The position numbers and the translations under genes are program-made. Below, piece by piece: positions 48,701 through 59,857 of a stretch of DNA of 64,000 bases. This DNA comes from Sisyra terminalis (lineage: Eukaryota; Arthropoda; Insecta; Neuroptera; Sisyridae). Position 1 is the first letter of the stretch; each line of letters opens with the position of its first letter. The notes beneath the pieces are model-generated. The model saw only the letters and a program-made list of their open reading frames with translations, was not told the origin of the DNA and made no database searches. The stretch spans positions 57,794,630 through 57,858,629 of the forward strand of contig OY292274.1 in assembly GCA_958496175.1 (NCBI GenBank), in the 5' to 3' direction.

Positions 48701-49658
48701 CACAAGAGCTAGTCATTGAATAGCACATTTTTCTGAAATATTTTTGTTTTTAAAATTATGTTTTAAAAAGATTTACATTATTTACCAACCTCTTTCTATT
48801 AATTTTATTCGTGTAAATAGTTTCCACATCGATATTATGGTCATTTAAATATAAATAACTTGTTTCATCAAATTTTTCAAAAATCAAATCTCTATCAGTC
48901 CATTTTTTAGGCTAGAGAATTTTTATTGGTAAATCATATCAATTTTAAATAGTTATACTAAATCTTACTTCCGCATATTTGGAATCCCCAGCCGCAAATG
49001 TACACCAAATTTGAGGTTTACTTTTTGGTGGATACGCTTTATTAATTTTCTTCAAAAACATTGTGCTGGTTGATGTTGAAGAGGCTACAGAAGTTTCCGT
49101 ATGCGAAGAACCTAAATCTTCAGGACATAGAAACTTTACTCGTTCACACCATAAATTCCAAAACATCTGTTCTAAATAATAGAACTGAATGTTTAAAATC
49201 TAAATTATGAAATGTCGCATAACGTGTACATTACGCTTTTCAAAACCACCAAGTTCAAAGAATAAAACTTTATTATTACAAAAGTGAGCCTTAAGTGATT
49301 GTCGTTTTTTACGTCGAAATATACTCAAGTTTACGCAATCCACCGGATAGACTGATATCAATTCAAAAGTTTCTATGTCAGGATCAACATCTTGCAAGCA
49401 CCAAATAGAAGATTCTTTTGCTGATCTAATAATGTCAGTAGCCACTATTAATTTTGTAGGAGTTAATCCTGAAATAAATTCATCAAACAGAAAGTGAGTA
49501 GAACTTAATTTCTAATTTAAATTCCTTTTACCTAAATGCACTTGCCGAATGCCTTTTCCTTCACGTGTTGTTTCTGCAAAAGGACTTTCAACTAACACCA
49601 TATCTTCAAATTCACAATACTCAGAAAAAAGTAATTTTTGAATTCGATTCAACGACAT
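45777..49658 (-). CDS. RasGEF-domain protein with PH-like N-terminus
   Basis: Eleven exons by my model: 49532-49658, 49235-49468, 48969-49171, 48790-48911, 48593-48732, 48338-48543, 48128-48273, 47216-47367, 46714-47159, 46491-46657, 45777-46434 (866 aa, in frame throughout). Residues about 20-130 (GLTPTKLIVATDI, FELISVYPVDCVNLSIFRRK, MFWNLWCERVKFL) look PH-like. The CDC25-type RasGEF catalytic domain starts near residue 525: WDFDSTTLAYQITMIDRDLF, then IFNFQSCRSILYGLQSPPIY, YRDTRMPNYQRA, PYIPYIGDLL, and after a disordered insert of about 80 residues the closing FQKACSNYAL. It should exchange GDP for GTP on a Ras-family GTPase at membranes; the substrate cannot be told. I do not recognise the middle (190-520). 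Introns run from 49 to about 760 nt. The 49-nt intron 5 and the GTTGGT donor of intron 4 are the weakest calls. Confidence 0.78.
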
Positions 49659-52202
49659 ATCATGATGGGATTACCTAAACTTAAACACAATTTGATATGA
49701 AACATGCCTTAAAAATTATTACAAACAGGTAATTGTCAAATAAATTTAAAAATATTTTAGTTTTGTTTATTTTTATGGAAACGATTCATAGTTTTAATCC
49801 AAATAACCATTCATAGAACTTTCATAGTGTTGTGGTTTGATAAAATGATAAACCCTGCGGATTTATTTGGTAAAAATCTATGTAAAAGATAAAGCTAGTT
49901 TTTGTATTTTGATATTGATTGGCAATAAAAAATGCAGATTTTATTTGAGGAAGTACTTCATTCTTGATATATATTATCACATACAGTCATTATACTCATT
50001 TTTCGAGGATTCATTACGTAATGGCATTAATATTAAGTATTGCCTGTATCAAGATTTTTAAGTCGTAATCGTAATGATCACAATATTTTTGTTAGATTTA
50101 TCGTTCACAATGCGGTAAAGTTTTAACAGATGGAAATCAAGGATAAAACATTAAGTTACTTTTATCTTTCCTATAGCAAAGAAATGCCAAACAGACTAAA
50201 AATACCTATACAAATGTATTAACGTTGAGATTATAAATTCCTTTTATTAGTAGAGACCATATAATATAAAAAAACCATGCATCCTAACAATAAAGGCCAG
50301 GCAGCGGTGTGATCTTCAAATGACACTTTGGAACTTCCATAAAAATTATTTTAAAAGAATGAAAAAAGGATTTAGTGAGCCGATCTCAGTAATTGGATTG
50401 GCATATGGTATATTGGTATTGGTAATGTATAGCTGTTCTTTTAACACTGTTGTTTTTTTGCAAGTTTGATCACAAAACAGCATTGTTTCATAGCCGTTGA
50501 TATAATAGTTTAAGTAGCCTCATAGCGTACAAGAAAATTTCAAAGAAATTCGATTGATAAAATATTTTCCTCACCAGAATAAGTTTTCATTCATAATTTC
50601 TGTATTATTGTACTTTTGCTTATATATGGTCCTTATACTTTCGAGACATTTAAGAAAATAAGGAATGTATAAACGCATGATGGAAAAACTCCTTAAATTT
50701 TCTGATATTCTTTCGAAAGACATAGCACTTACTTTAACTTTATACTTACTACTGTTCTACGTCTTTAAATTGGAAAAAAATGACTGAAAATAAAAGCATA
50801 AAATTGGGGGGTTAGGTTAATCGAATTGAAACAACATAGTCTTCTAAAACAATAATTTATTAATATCCAATATAATTAAAATAATGATACAATCGATACA
50901 ATGTAATATATCTACAAGAGATTTGGGATTTTTTAAATAGTTTATACTTATAGTATAAATTCTATACATAAGTAATTGTTATGTTCTTATAGAAAAAATA
51001 TTAAGTTAATAAAGTAATAAGGTAATAAAATTTGTGTATATCTTTATTATTCATCCCCTAAATTTCGTTAAGTTCACTAATTTACAGAAGCACTAATTTA
51101 AGCCCATGTCCTTCTTATCGACGTCAAAACCTAGCTACGTTTCATTTTCTACTTTGTTTTTAATTCAATTCGCCCCCTTGTTGTTGATTCAACTATTAAA
51201 TCTTATACTTAATTATAAAGTATAACTATTTTATTATTGCCCGATTTAATCGCAAATTAAGTTAAAAGAAAATAGAAAATGGACACGACTACGATTTTTC
51301 AAGATTTTCATGAAAATATGATAAGTGCTTACAACCATAAACCCACCATTTTTTTTCGTTAAAAAATTTTTAACAAGGGGTCTAGAGGCGAACTCCGGAT
51401 AAGGGTTGGAAAAAGTCACCCATATCTGGCAAAATTAAATTTTTGATTTCGTTTTTAGTTTAAGTAGCGGGTAAGTCAAGCTATAATTAAATAAAGATCT
51501 CAGTTTTCTTTTTGGGGGGGGCTTCGCTCCCCAGCCCCCAACGGGGCTTCACCCTTGAACCCCTGGTTTATAATTGTTTAGAACAAAAAAATTAGAGGAA
51601 CTGCATTTGTTAGCGTTTTCCTTTTTTTTCATGAAAATCCTGAGAAATTTGTCTAAAAAAGTGAAAAAAAACAATTTTTAAGTATCTATATTTTGTAAAC
51701 TAAGCGAAATATCGAAAAAAATTATTCTTCATTTTCGTTTTTATTTCATCGAGATCTATAAGAATCCGTCGTTAAATCGGGGTGCCAAAAGAATCATAGT
51801 ATCCCCAGAAAATGAGATATCGCCAGATTTTGATGTGTATAAAAGTTACCTGTGCCCCCCTGTGCCATTTTGTCAATGCAATTTTAAATACAATGGTACT
51901 AATTTATAGTCCCTGCTTTTCCATTCAGTACCACATTTTTGACTAAGTTTAAGGTTCTTTTGTGATATTTCTACGATTTAAAATTTTTAAATCAAAATTA
52001 GAACCAGTTAGAAATATCGAACAATGATTAAAACTTTGGTTGACTTACGTTGACTGAAAGACATTCCGACAATCTATCTTAAATAATCTGAATGGATTTC
52101 ATACCGGAGAATCATATTCACATTTTTTGCAATAAAAATAAAGTTAATTTTTTATCAAAATCTTTTTCTAATTGTAGACTTCTTTTTAAATTTTCAATAT
52201 AA
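49659..52202. other. No gene; MITE remnant and a G-rich hairpin
   Basis: A diverged copy of the long-TIR MITE lies at about 51103-51343 (CATTTTCTACTTTGTTTTTA against its complement). At 51514-51550, GGGGGGGGCTTCGCTCCCC, then AGCCCCCAACGGGGCTTC, forms an unusually GC-rich local hairpin. A 64-codon frame at 49867 has no support. Confidence 0.5.
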
Positions 52203-52512
52203 ATGACGATAACAGTTCCGCAACAAAATGATGTTGATCCAGTTGAACACATGTTAAAAAAGACCGGTTGTATTGATTTGCATTATGAAGTTCAGGTTAG
52301 CAAATTTATCTAATTATATTTAATGAAATCCATGTGTATTTAACCATATTATTAGCAATGTCTAATTGATTTCATGAATATTAATTAATTGCAACTTTTA
52401 TTGTTTACAGGAATGCATTTATAAAACACAAGATTGGCGTAAATGTCAAGACGTTGTAAAAAAATTTCGCGACTGTATGGATTCATATTCTAAGAAAAAT
52501 GCTAAACAATAG
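52203..52512 (+). CDS. COA4: Cytochrome c oxidase assembly factor 4 (twin CX9C)
   Basis: Two exons, 52203-52295 and 52411-52512 (64 aa), start MTITVPQQNDVDPVEHMLKK. The CHCH motif is complete: GCIDLHYEVQEC is the first CX9C and KCQDVVKKFRDC the second, joined by IYKTQDWR. The order and spacing, and the QDWR-x-CQ signature between the helices, match COA4 (CHCHD8). COA4 is a mitochondrial intermembrane-space protein imported by the MIA40 disulfide relay and needed for complex IV assembly. The intron is 115 nt, in phase 0, and lies inside the first CX9C. The stop codon is only 2 nt before the ATG of the next gene, so both probably share one transcript. Confidence 0.9.
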
Positions 52513-52514
52513 AA

Positions 52515-52943
52515 ATGAAATATATTTTTGGTGTTATCATAAAATTATTTCTTAAAATGTTAAAGCAGATAATTGATTTTTTGGGTGTAAAGCCATACAA
52601 AATGGTACTAATCGTAAGGAATGATTTGAAAATGAAACCTGGTAAAATTGCCTCCCAGTGTGCTCATGCATCTGTTGAGTTATATAAGAAAGGGTTACAA
52701 GAAAATGAAAAGGCAATAAATCGTTGGTCATTCATGGGACAACCAAAAATAGTATTAAAAGTGGATAGTGAGGCAGAACTATTAGACATTTACAATAATG
52801 CTGTGGTTAAAAATATGAATACTACGTTAATACATGATGCTGGAAGAACTCAAGTAGAAACAAACACGTTAACTATTCTCGGTATAGGTCCTGAATTAGA
52901 AGAAAATATAAATCCTTTAACAAAACATTTAAAATTGCTATAG
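52515..52943 (+). CDS. PTRH2: Peptidyl-tRNA hydrolase 2
   Basis: Single exon, 142 aa. It contains the Pth2 signature VRNDLKMKPGKIASQCAHAS, GQPKIVLKV, LIHDAGRTQV and LGIGPE, covering the usual catalytic lysine, aspartate and threonine region. It releases peptides from stalled peptidyl-tRNA. Length fits the family's roughly 120-residue catalytic core. The first 28 residues form a hydrophobic helix (YIFGVIIKLFLKMLKQIIDF), as in the membrane or mitochondrial anchor of animal PTH2 (Bit1). Met15 and Met30 are alternative starts. The ATG follows the COA4 stop by 2 nt, leaving no room for its own promoter there. Translation by leaky scanning, reinitiation, or an alternative transcript must be assumed. 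Confidence 0.93.
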   Translation: MKYIFGVIIKLFLKMLKQIIDFLGVKPYKMVLIVRNDLKMKPGKIASQCAHASVELYKKGLQENEKAINRWSFMGQPKIVLKVDSEAELLDIYNNAVVKNMNTTLIHDAGRTQVETNTLTILGIGPELEENINPLTKHLKLL

Positions 52944-53384
52944 TTATTTTCGGGAAGATTGTTTTCAGTTTAATAAGTTTTGTTATTTTTTTGGTTTGCT
53001 TTGTAATATGTAGTTATTGTTGAATTAATATATAACGATTTAATTTAAATTTGTTTATTTTATTTTATTGTTTTGCCTAAAAAATTCCTGATTTTAAATT
53101 ATAAAGCAATTATAAAGGTAAGTACAACATTCATTCATAGTGCAGGGTAGGTATACGCATTGTTCTCAAAAATTAGTTTGGATTGTCGCTTTATATGTGA
53201 ATTATAAAATTATACTGTGGGTTAATTGGAATATATTGTTATAGCCAGTGATAGATTTAAGCCTACGGCGGCATGATTGAAGGGGCGGTAAAATTTTCGA
53301 AATACCAACATCTTAGAGGCGAAATAATGTACGGAAAATTCAATTTGAAAAATTTATTTAAGCTAGTTTTTCTATGAATTTATG
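52944..53384. other. Downstream of PTH2, no gene
   Basis: AT-rich. No convincing AATAAA is seen just after the PTH2 stop. A GC-richer scrap (GGGGCGGTAAAATTTTCG near 53282) is unassigned. Confidence 0.4.
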
Positions 53385-53652
53385 CAAGGACGGATTTAAG
53401 AGGGGGCACGTGCCCCCCACGGTATTTTTGTGTCCTGTGGAGATTCCATCACAGTACATATTTAGAAACAAATCAAATTATTAGAGTTGTTAAAATATAT
53501 GAATAAAATAACAGAAAGAACATTAGTGAAACTCTTGTCTACTTCTGGCTGGAATTGCGAATTTTTTTCGTTGAATCGCTTCCACGCACTTGCAAATTAA
53601 AGATATATGATATTGTGCCCCCCCCCCAGAAAAAATCCTGAATCCACCCTTG
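53385..53652 (+). mobile_element. hAT-type MITE, copy D
   Basis: Complete 268-bp copy from CAAGGACGGATTTAAGAGGG to CTGAATCCACCCTTG. The flanking 8-mers AATTTATG and AATTTACG differ at one position, so this is an almost intact target duplication. Confidence 0.85.
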
Positions 53653-53660
53653 AATTTACG

Positions 53661-54690
53661 AAACATCTTCAATAAAGTATATGAAATATTTATTTTATTG
53701 TATTTACTATTCAATGTATCACATCTCATTTTTCCATTGTTAAATCACTGGTTATTAGAGAACTGTCATTTCGGTATCCTTATAATGGTAATTTGTTACC
53801 GTAGAACTTTTTGCGAAATTGAATCCTTTTTTGTCAAAGCATTTAAAGTCCTATGCAAACCCTGCAGGTAATCTCAATATGCCATTTTATCTTAAATATT
53901 TCAGTATCCTGACAATAATATTTTCTAATTGTCTAATATTCACAAAAATTATCTTCTTAAAGATTCATTTGAAAATAGTGAAGATATTCACTTCAAGGAA
54001 AATATATGGAATACATTGCATTCACGGAATCTTAGAGATATGAACCCTAATGTTGACATTGCTTTGCGCATTTTTTTAGTCTAAAGGACAAATTGTTCAG
54101 GATAAAGATCTTTTTCCTCTCTGAAACGGTTAAAAAGCTGCAAGTACAAAGTATAAGAAAACTATTGGAACTATCTGTGGATTGTGAATTGGGTTGCCTG
54201 GTTTCTTGCGAACTAGTACAACCCCCTTAAGAATTTTGAATTCATAATAAATAAGAAAATAAAATAATAAAATATTTTTTTACATTAATTAATTATTAAA
54301 AGGAATAAAAACATTCCAAAATATTCATTTAATTTGAAAATAAATAATAATATACCTAGTATACGAAAATATCAATTATGAACATCAAAATTTAATAAAT
54401 GCAATAAATAGTGTACCTATACGAAACACAAATAGTGTATACTGGAGTTTTACCAATATTTATTTGATCTTTTTTTATAATATTTTATTTTTAAGTAGAT
54501 ACTTATATATTTCGTGACAGTGGAAATCGTAATTTTTAATGTATTTAAAATATTTGCAATAATATCCCATTATGCACGATAGATGAAAATGCTTAAAAAG
54601 TATTCATATATAAAATAATAAAAATGGGAATTGGGTCTTTTGAACTTTCAGGGAGGCTTTTTCGGGACACGAGGGTGAAAACCGGTGACA
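53661..54690. other. No gene seen
   Basis: AT-rich; overlapping 73-74 codon frames at 53650-54043 have no motifs and begin inside the MITE edge. Confidence 0.5.
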
Positions 54691-54698
54691 CTCCTGGT

Positions 54699-55825
54699 CA
54701 AGGACGGACTCAGGATTTTTTTTCTAGGGTGGGGGGCACAATATCAACTTTCATTTGCAAGTGCGTGAAAGAGATGCAACGAAAAATATTCGCAATTCCA
54801 GCCAGAAGTAGACAAGAGTTTCCCAAATTATCTTTCTGTTATTTTATTCATATATTATAACAACTCTGTTATTCTGACATTCACAAATCATGTAAACGGG
54901 GTGATAAACAAATGCATTGGGTTGCTACTAACACTCTACCCATTAATTAACAAAAAATTAAAACTTAGTGCAGAGAACAAACTGTTACTATACAAAGTAA
55001 TGGTTAGGCCTGTAATAACATACGGATGTCCCGTGTGGCACACTGTTAGCGAAACCACATATAACAAACTACAGATTCTCCAGAACAAATTCCTAAGACT
55101 GGTAGGAAACTATCCAAGAAATACATACATAAAAAAATGCACGAAGATCTAGAAATAGACTTTATAAAAACGCACATTAAAAAATATGCCAAAAAATTTT
55201 ATGAGCGGGGAAATATAGCTGATAAGGACATACTAAAAGACCTACACTACGATCAAGGTATCTACAAACACAAAAGAATAAAACACGGGCTAATATAATA
55301 AAAGAAAAAAAAAAAAAGTCTTTATAACTTAATTGAGATTAACCTATTAATTGTTAATACTTAACCAATTATATTTAATTTACTTAGGTACTTTTAAAAC
55401 ATATGTTTTTTTTTTCTTTCTTAAAAAGTTTTTTTTTATTTTGTTTTTTTTAACAATGACAGAGGGAGTTTTTGAATTTCTCCCCCTTAAAAGGGCACCC
55501 CTATAATGAAATCAAAAAATAAAAATAAAGGAAAGGGAAATGAGTAGAAAAAGTTAAAAGGTAAAATATTGTGGGAAACACAAGAAGGAACTTTTAAGTT
55601 AAACAAAAATGTTAAAATAAGTTAAGCAAAATTTTAAATTTGTAAACTTACAAGTGTAGATTAATTGGAGGAAATAAAGTTTTATTATTATTAAACTGTA
55701 AAAAAAAAAAATAACAACTCTACCAATTTGATTTGCTTCTAAGGATGTACTGTGATGGAATCTCCACAGTACACATACCGTGAGGGGGGCACGTGCCCCC
55801 GTGCCCCCTCTTAAATCCGCCTTTG
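54699..55825 (-). mobile_element. hAT-type MITE, copy E, split by a LINE
   Basis: The termini CAAGGACGGACTCAGG and TTAAATCCGCCTTTG are flanked by an exact 8-bp duplication CTCCTGGT (54691-54698 and 55826-55833). MITE sequence runs 54699-54867 and resumes at 55711. In between is an 843-bp Jockey-type insertion. Removing it restores a normal copy of about 270 bp. Confidence 0.88.
54868..55710 (+). mobile_element. 5'-truncated Jockey-type LINE
   Basis: The insertion is flanked by ATAACAACTCT on both sides (54857-54867 and 55711-55721) and ends in an A-run, as target-primed reverse transcription predicts. It is open from its first base: KLSAENKLLLYKVMVRPVIT, then YGCPVWHT and LQILQNKFLRLV, the C-terminal part of a Jockey reverse transcriptase. 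A slip in an A7 run near 55131 shifts frame; the next frame continues HEDLEIDFIKTHIKKY. AATAAAG with ATT repeats precedes the tail. The truncated 5' end makes it dead on arrival, but good protein similarity suggests it is young. Confidence 0.88.
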
Positions 55826-55833
55826 CTCCTGGT

Positions 55834-56868
55834 TAATTGGAACGGCTAGCAACTTTAATAATGCGTCATTAAATTATTATAGGGAGTACAGACAGGGGTG
55901 AATTTACAGTAATGAGTACCTCTAGTCGATCACATCGCTACTCTACACATCCTCGTCATCACATTATTTTTTTTAAGAATTACACATTATATTTATGTAG
56001 TTCTCTAAAATTAAATTATGTAGTTTTCAATAAAATTGGTAGAATTATAAACAATTTGTGAATAAAGAACTAGGGATAATAAACCCTGGAATCAAAATCT
56101 AGAAAAACATCCAGAGCGACGGCTTGCTGAGGTTTACCCAGCTACTCGGTTTTAAATAGGTGTCATAGGGATCCAGGATATACAATAACTCCTTAGGCCT
56201 CAAATTTTAGAAGAAATTAATCTTATTAATTATTACCCCTGATCATCTGGATAACTCAAGTAGGTAAAAAATATGCTTATTGCAGATTTATTGCAAAAAA
56301 GAAAATGTCGACTATCGAAACATATTCTCAACTGAATATTTGAACATAATCAAGGTTTATAAAATACACAGGTGGCCTCATGGTGGCTACGTGATGGATA
56401 CGTGACGTATCCAGAAGAAATTCGTACATACCTTCAGACTGATCAATTTCAAAATTCTTCGTATGACGTCATTTTTTTTTCTATTGGAGCAACCTGTGCA
56501 ATTTACGAACCTTTGAACACAATGGGTTAGAAACAAATGCGTATGTTTTAATTTTTTTAAATCTAAGGAATATTTTTTTACATAAATCAACGAAACTATT
56601 TGAAATCAATACATTTATTAAATGATTGTTTACATTTTTTTACTTAGAAATGAAAAATGATAATGCAAGAAGTTTTACAACAAAACCATAATACATTATA
56701 TTTTGTAATAGTCATACGTAATACTTTAATTTAATAAATACATTAACTGTTAAAATATTTTATTTTTCCTAACGTATCTCTTCAGAAATAAATACATTTA
56801 TACATTTCTTATGATTAAAATCTAATTTACATATTCAATAATCATTTAAATTTATATCTTACTTTTGG
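55834..56868. other. No gene; unassigned GC-richer patch
   Basis: 56090-56200 (around GAGCGACGGCTTGCTGAGG and CCCAGCTACTCGG) is richer in G+C than its surroundings and may be a transposon scrap, but I could not assign it. The rest is AT-rich. Confidence 0.4.
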
Positions 56869-56958
56869 TAAATTTTTGACGAGCGGTTAGCATAATTTTT
56901 TGTGTTTGGGCTCACAAAACAAAAAATTGTTTGAACTTAACCAGCTCGTTAAAAATTT
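56869..56958 (-). ncRNA. Stable ~90-nt hairpin beyond the receptor stop codon
   Basis: The arms AAATTTTTGACGAGCGGTTA and TAACCAGCTCGTTAAAAATTT pair over about 20 bp with one bulge, and the stem continues through ATTTTTTG/CAAAAAAT to a short loop around GGGCTCACAA. Size and shape fit a pre-miRNA, but a tiny MITE is equally possible. It lies 138-227 nt past the receptor stop codon, so on the minus strand it may be in the 3' UTR. Confidence 0.35.
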
Positions 56959-57095
56959 CAGAGTTATAATAACAATATATTTATAAATTTTAAAATATAT
57001 TTAACAATAGATATATTTTATATGCATTTTTATTCTATTAATATACGTCTTTTGAATAATTACTTAATTAAGTACTTATTTTATATTTAAATAGT

Positions 57096-57954
57096 TTATA
57101 ATACAGTTTCATTAGTGCATGTTCGTGGACCATTTACAAGTGAGTATCTAGATGATCCACCATTTCGAGTGTTTGTAACTACTCCTCGTATAAATAATTC
57201 TTTGAATGTTTCGCGAAATTGTCGTGACATTCCACAATAAATAGCGAAATTGATTGGATAGCTAACAATGATAAAGAAATTTGTGAATAAGATAAGTTTG
57301 TTGGCTATTCCATAGTCTAAAAATTCGACCATACTACTTGATATAATATGAAGAATGGTAACAACGGCTAATGGAATTTCGACAATTAAAAATACTGATA
57401 CTACAACGATCAACATTAAAGTAGTGCAGTTAGATTCCCTTAGCTTTTTACATTCAGATTTACGATTCTCTTTGAATAAAATCTCTCGTCTTCTTTGAGC
57501 GTCTCTCATCGCACGAAACAACAATCCGTTTAAAACAACTAAAGATACACATGGTATTAAATGAACGAAAAATACGCGAAAACAAAAATAAGTAGTAAAG
57601 TATAAATTTTGGCCTAAGTATTCATCAACCCATTGGGCTACCTCCACACGACAAACATGCTCATTTTTGCCATTCCATTTGATAGGTATCTGTAACAATA
57701 GTAAAACGGTTGATTAGCTTAAAATTGTCTCGAACAAATTATTTTCCACAACAAACCTCTTTGTAATCTCGATCAAAAAACCGTGTACTTTGATGGAGAA
57801 CAGAAGCAATAGCAATGCCAATTAGAGCTTTTACGACACGATCCATGGTGCAACAAACACGTGCAATCGCAGCATGACATACATAAATATATCGTTGTAA
57901 CGCCAGTGCTAATGTTAACCAAATACTCGCAGTATGAAATAAGGCTGGCAACAC
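57096..57954 (-). CDS. SPR: Sex peptide/myoinhibitory peptide receptor, C-terminal exons (partial)
   Basis: Two exons, 57757-57954 and 57096-57689, joined in phase 0 (263 codons). The first gives TM3 with HTASIWLTLALALQRYIYVC, where QRY replaces the DRY of most class A receptors, then TM4. The second starts IPIKWNGKNEHVCR (extracellular loop 2 cysteine) and covers TM5, the ECKKLRESNCTTLMLIVVVS loop 3/TM6 block, TM7 (VSYPINFAIYCGMSRQF) and the tail ending NGPRTCTNETVL. This matches insect SPR closely. The receptor couples to Gi/o and binds myoinhibitory peptides, and in Drosophila also sex peptide. The acceptor at 57955 shows more exons upstream (N-terminus, TM1-2), but none was found before 64000, so intron length there exceeds 6 kb. 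Confidence 0.95.
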
Positions 57955-58395
57955 CTGGAAATAATAGCTCTTGTTATTATTAGGAAGATAATATTACATG
58001 AACGGAACCAAATGCTTGGAGAAATTAATTACTTTCTGTTTTCTTAATAGGAATTGTGTGGGAATGAAATAAGGACACGAATGTTAAAACATTTGGATAC
58101 ATAATGGATCTTCCTAAAAAAAAATCAAATGGTGAAACAGTTATTGTTTTAACAAAATGTCTGGAGAATTAATGTTTCCATAATGTATCTAATACAATAG
58201 TTAAAAAAACTCTTTAGAATAATCCTTAATATGTATCTTCCTAATTTTAAAATAACTCCTTCATTGTAGACTCTGTATTGTATCACAATCAAGAATGCAA
58301 ACAAAAGAATCTATACCAGCCCTGGCCAACCCAAATTGCACCCCAGGCCGCATTGACGACCTAAAATTTTCTAAGGGCTGCACATACAGACATCA

Positions 58396-59338
58396 TCTAT
58401 TATTATAAAGAGGAAAGATTTGATTGTTTGTTTGCTTTGAATAGGCTCCGAAACTACTTGACCGATTTGAAAAATTCTTTCACTGTTGGGAAGCTACACT
58501 ATTTCCGGTGAACATAGACTATATTAAATTTTTAAAAAAGTTAGGGATCCATACTATACTCCAATAATGTAACCCAAGGTCTGAAAAAATTACCAAAAAA
58601 CATTCTTTTATCGCGTGCGCTGCGAAAAGTATTGGTTATAGAACAAAATAATGTTGTACAATTTTGCAGAACATATCATTATCTACAAAAAATAAAGCGA
58701 TAGCATATGTCTAACTATTATAGTTATGTCACAATAAGTGTTTTTTCATTTTAAAAAATATATATAAATGCCACCGCTATGAAAGCTCTTTTATTTATAC
58801 TTTGGGATTAATCCTTATCAAAATAAATGACTTCATATTTAAGTTTGCTTCATTACCATTATATAACTTTTTGAGTTATTCAATTTGAACATTCCATTCG
58901 AAAGATATCACAAGTTTAAAAATGTAAGTTATTTGAAAAATGTTGCATGGTCACCGCATTTTACTTATAATTAAGACCAACTTTATTGAACTTGGCGATA
59001 TTTTTTATTTATGTATAGATGCTGATTGATTTACAGATTATTTGGTCTACAGTAGGTATATCTACCGTAGCTATACGCAACAGACATACTCTTTTTAGAT
59101 ATTTATAAATATTTTTTGAAAATTAATTGATTATTACATAGAACAATTTTATTCTTTGCAACAGTTTATTAAAAGTTTGTTTTTTTAAAGTTGACAAAAT
59201 AGTATTTTTAAGTATGATTATGTTTTTCGTAAAAGAAATAAAAATAAAAATTTTCATATACCACTACAAATGGCAAATTTGAAAAGAAAACATAATCTAC
59301 ACCTACGTTACGCAGACGAAGTTGCGGGGATCAGCTAG
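58396..59338 (+). mobile_element. Helitron-like non-autonomous insertion inside the hAT element
   Basis: Starts TCTATTATTATAAAGAGG and ends GCAGACGAAGTTGCGGGGAT then CAGCTAG, placed between an A (58395) and a T (59339). A 5' TC, a 3' CTAG and insertion between A and T without target duplication are Helitron hallmarks. The ends also resemble a common arthropod Helitron family (TTTGATTGTTTGTTTG start, ACGCAGACGAAGTTGCGGG end). No RepHel coding region is present. Confidence 0.6.
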
Positions 59339-59857
59339 TACAGAAATAATTTCATTTTTTTATTATTATAAATTTTATACTTAATTCTTTTTTTTAAGAA
59401 TTATAAATTTTATGAATGCAGAGGTACCTAATCTGAAAATATAATCAGGTAAATGTGAGAAAACAATACTATAGCCAGATGTATAAAGAAAACACACATT
59501 GAACAAACAAAAAATGTATTTATATATTAATCAACATGTTATTTAATTTTAGCAATCAAATTAGTCAAGACACATAAATCAGACAATTTTAAATAAAACC
59601 AATTATCATGACCACTTCTTTCAGTGTGAGATTTGAGTTTCTTTTCCCTTGCTTAATTTTTCTTTCTAAATCTATTTCAATAGTTGATGTTGCACACCTT
59701 AACTGATTTTCCAAATTTACGTCTGTTATTGACGCCCTATTTTATTTTTATTATATTTCATTTTGGAAAAAAAAGCTTCGCAAACATATGTAGATCCAAA
59801 GGCACTAATAATTTTTTGGGTAAAACATCTTATATTAGGAAATTTTGTTGCTTTAAT

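Noticed and set aside
51514..51560. G-rich hairpin as a rho-independent-type terminator or quadruplex
   Set aside because: A eukaryotic context makes terminator logic inapplicable. The G-run is single and strand-paired with a C-run, so a quadruplex is not specifically supported.
57739..57954. Starting the receptor at the GTG at 57954
   Set aside because: The GTG follows a splice acceptor and the protein would begin in TM3. It is an internal exon of a longer gene.
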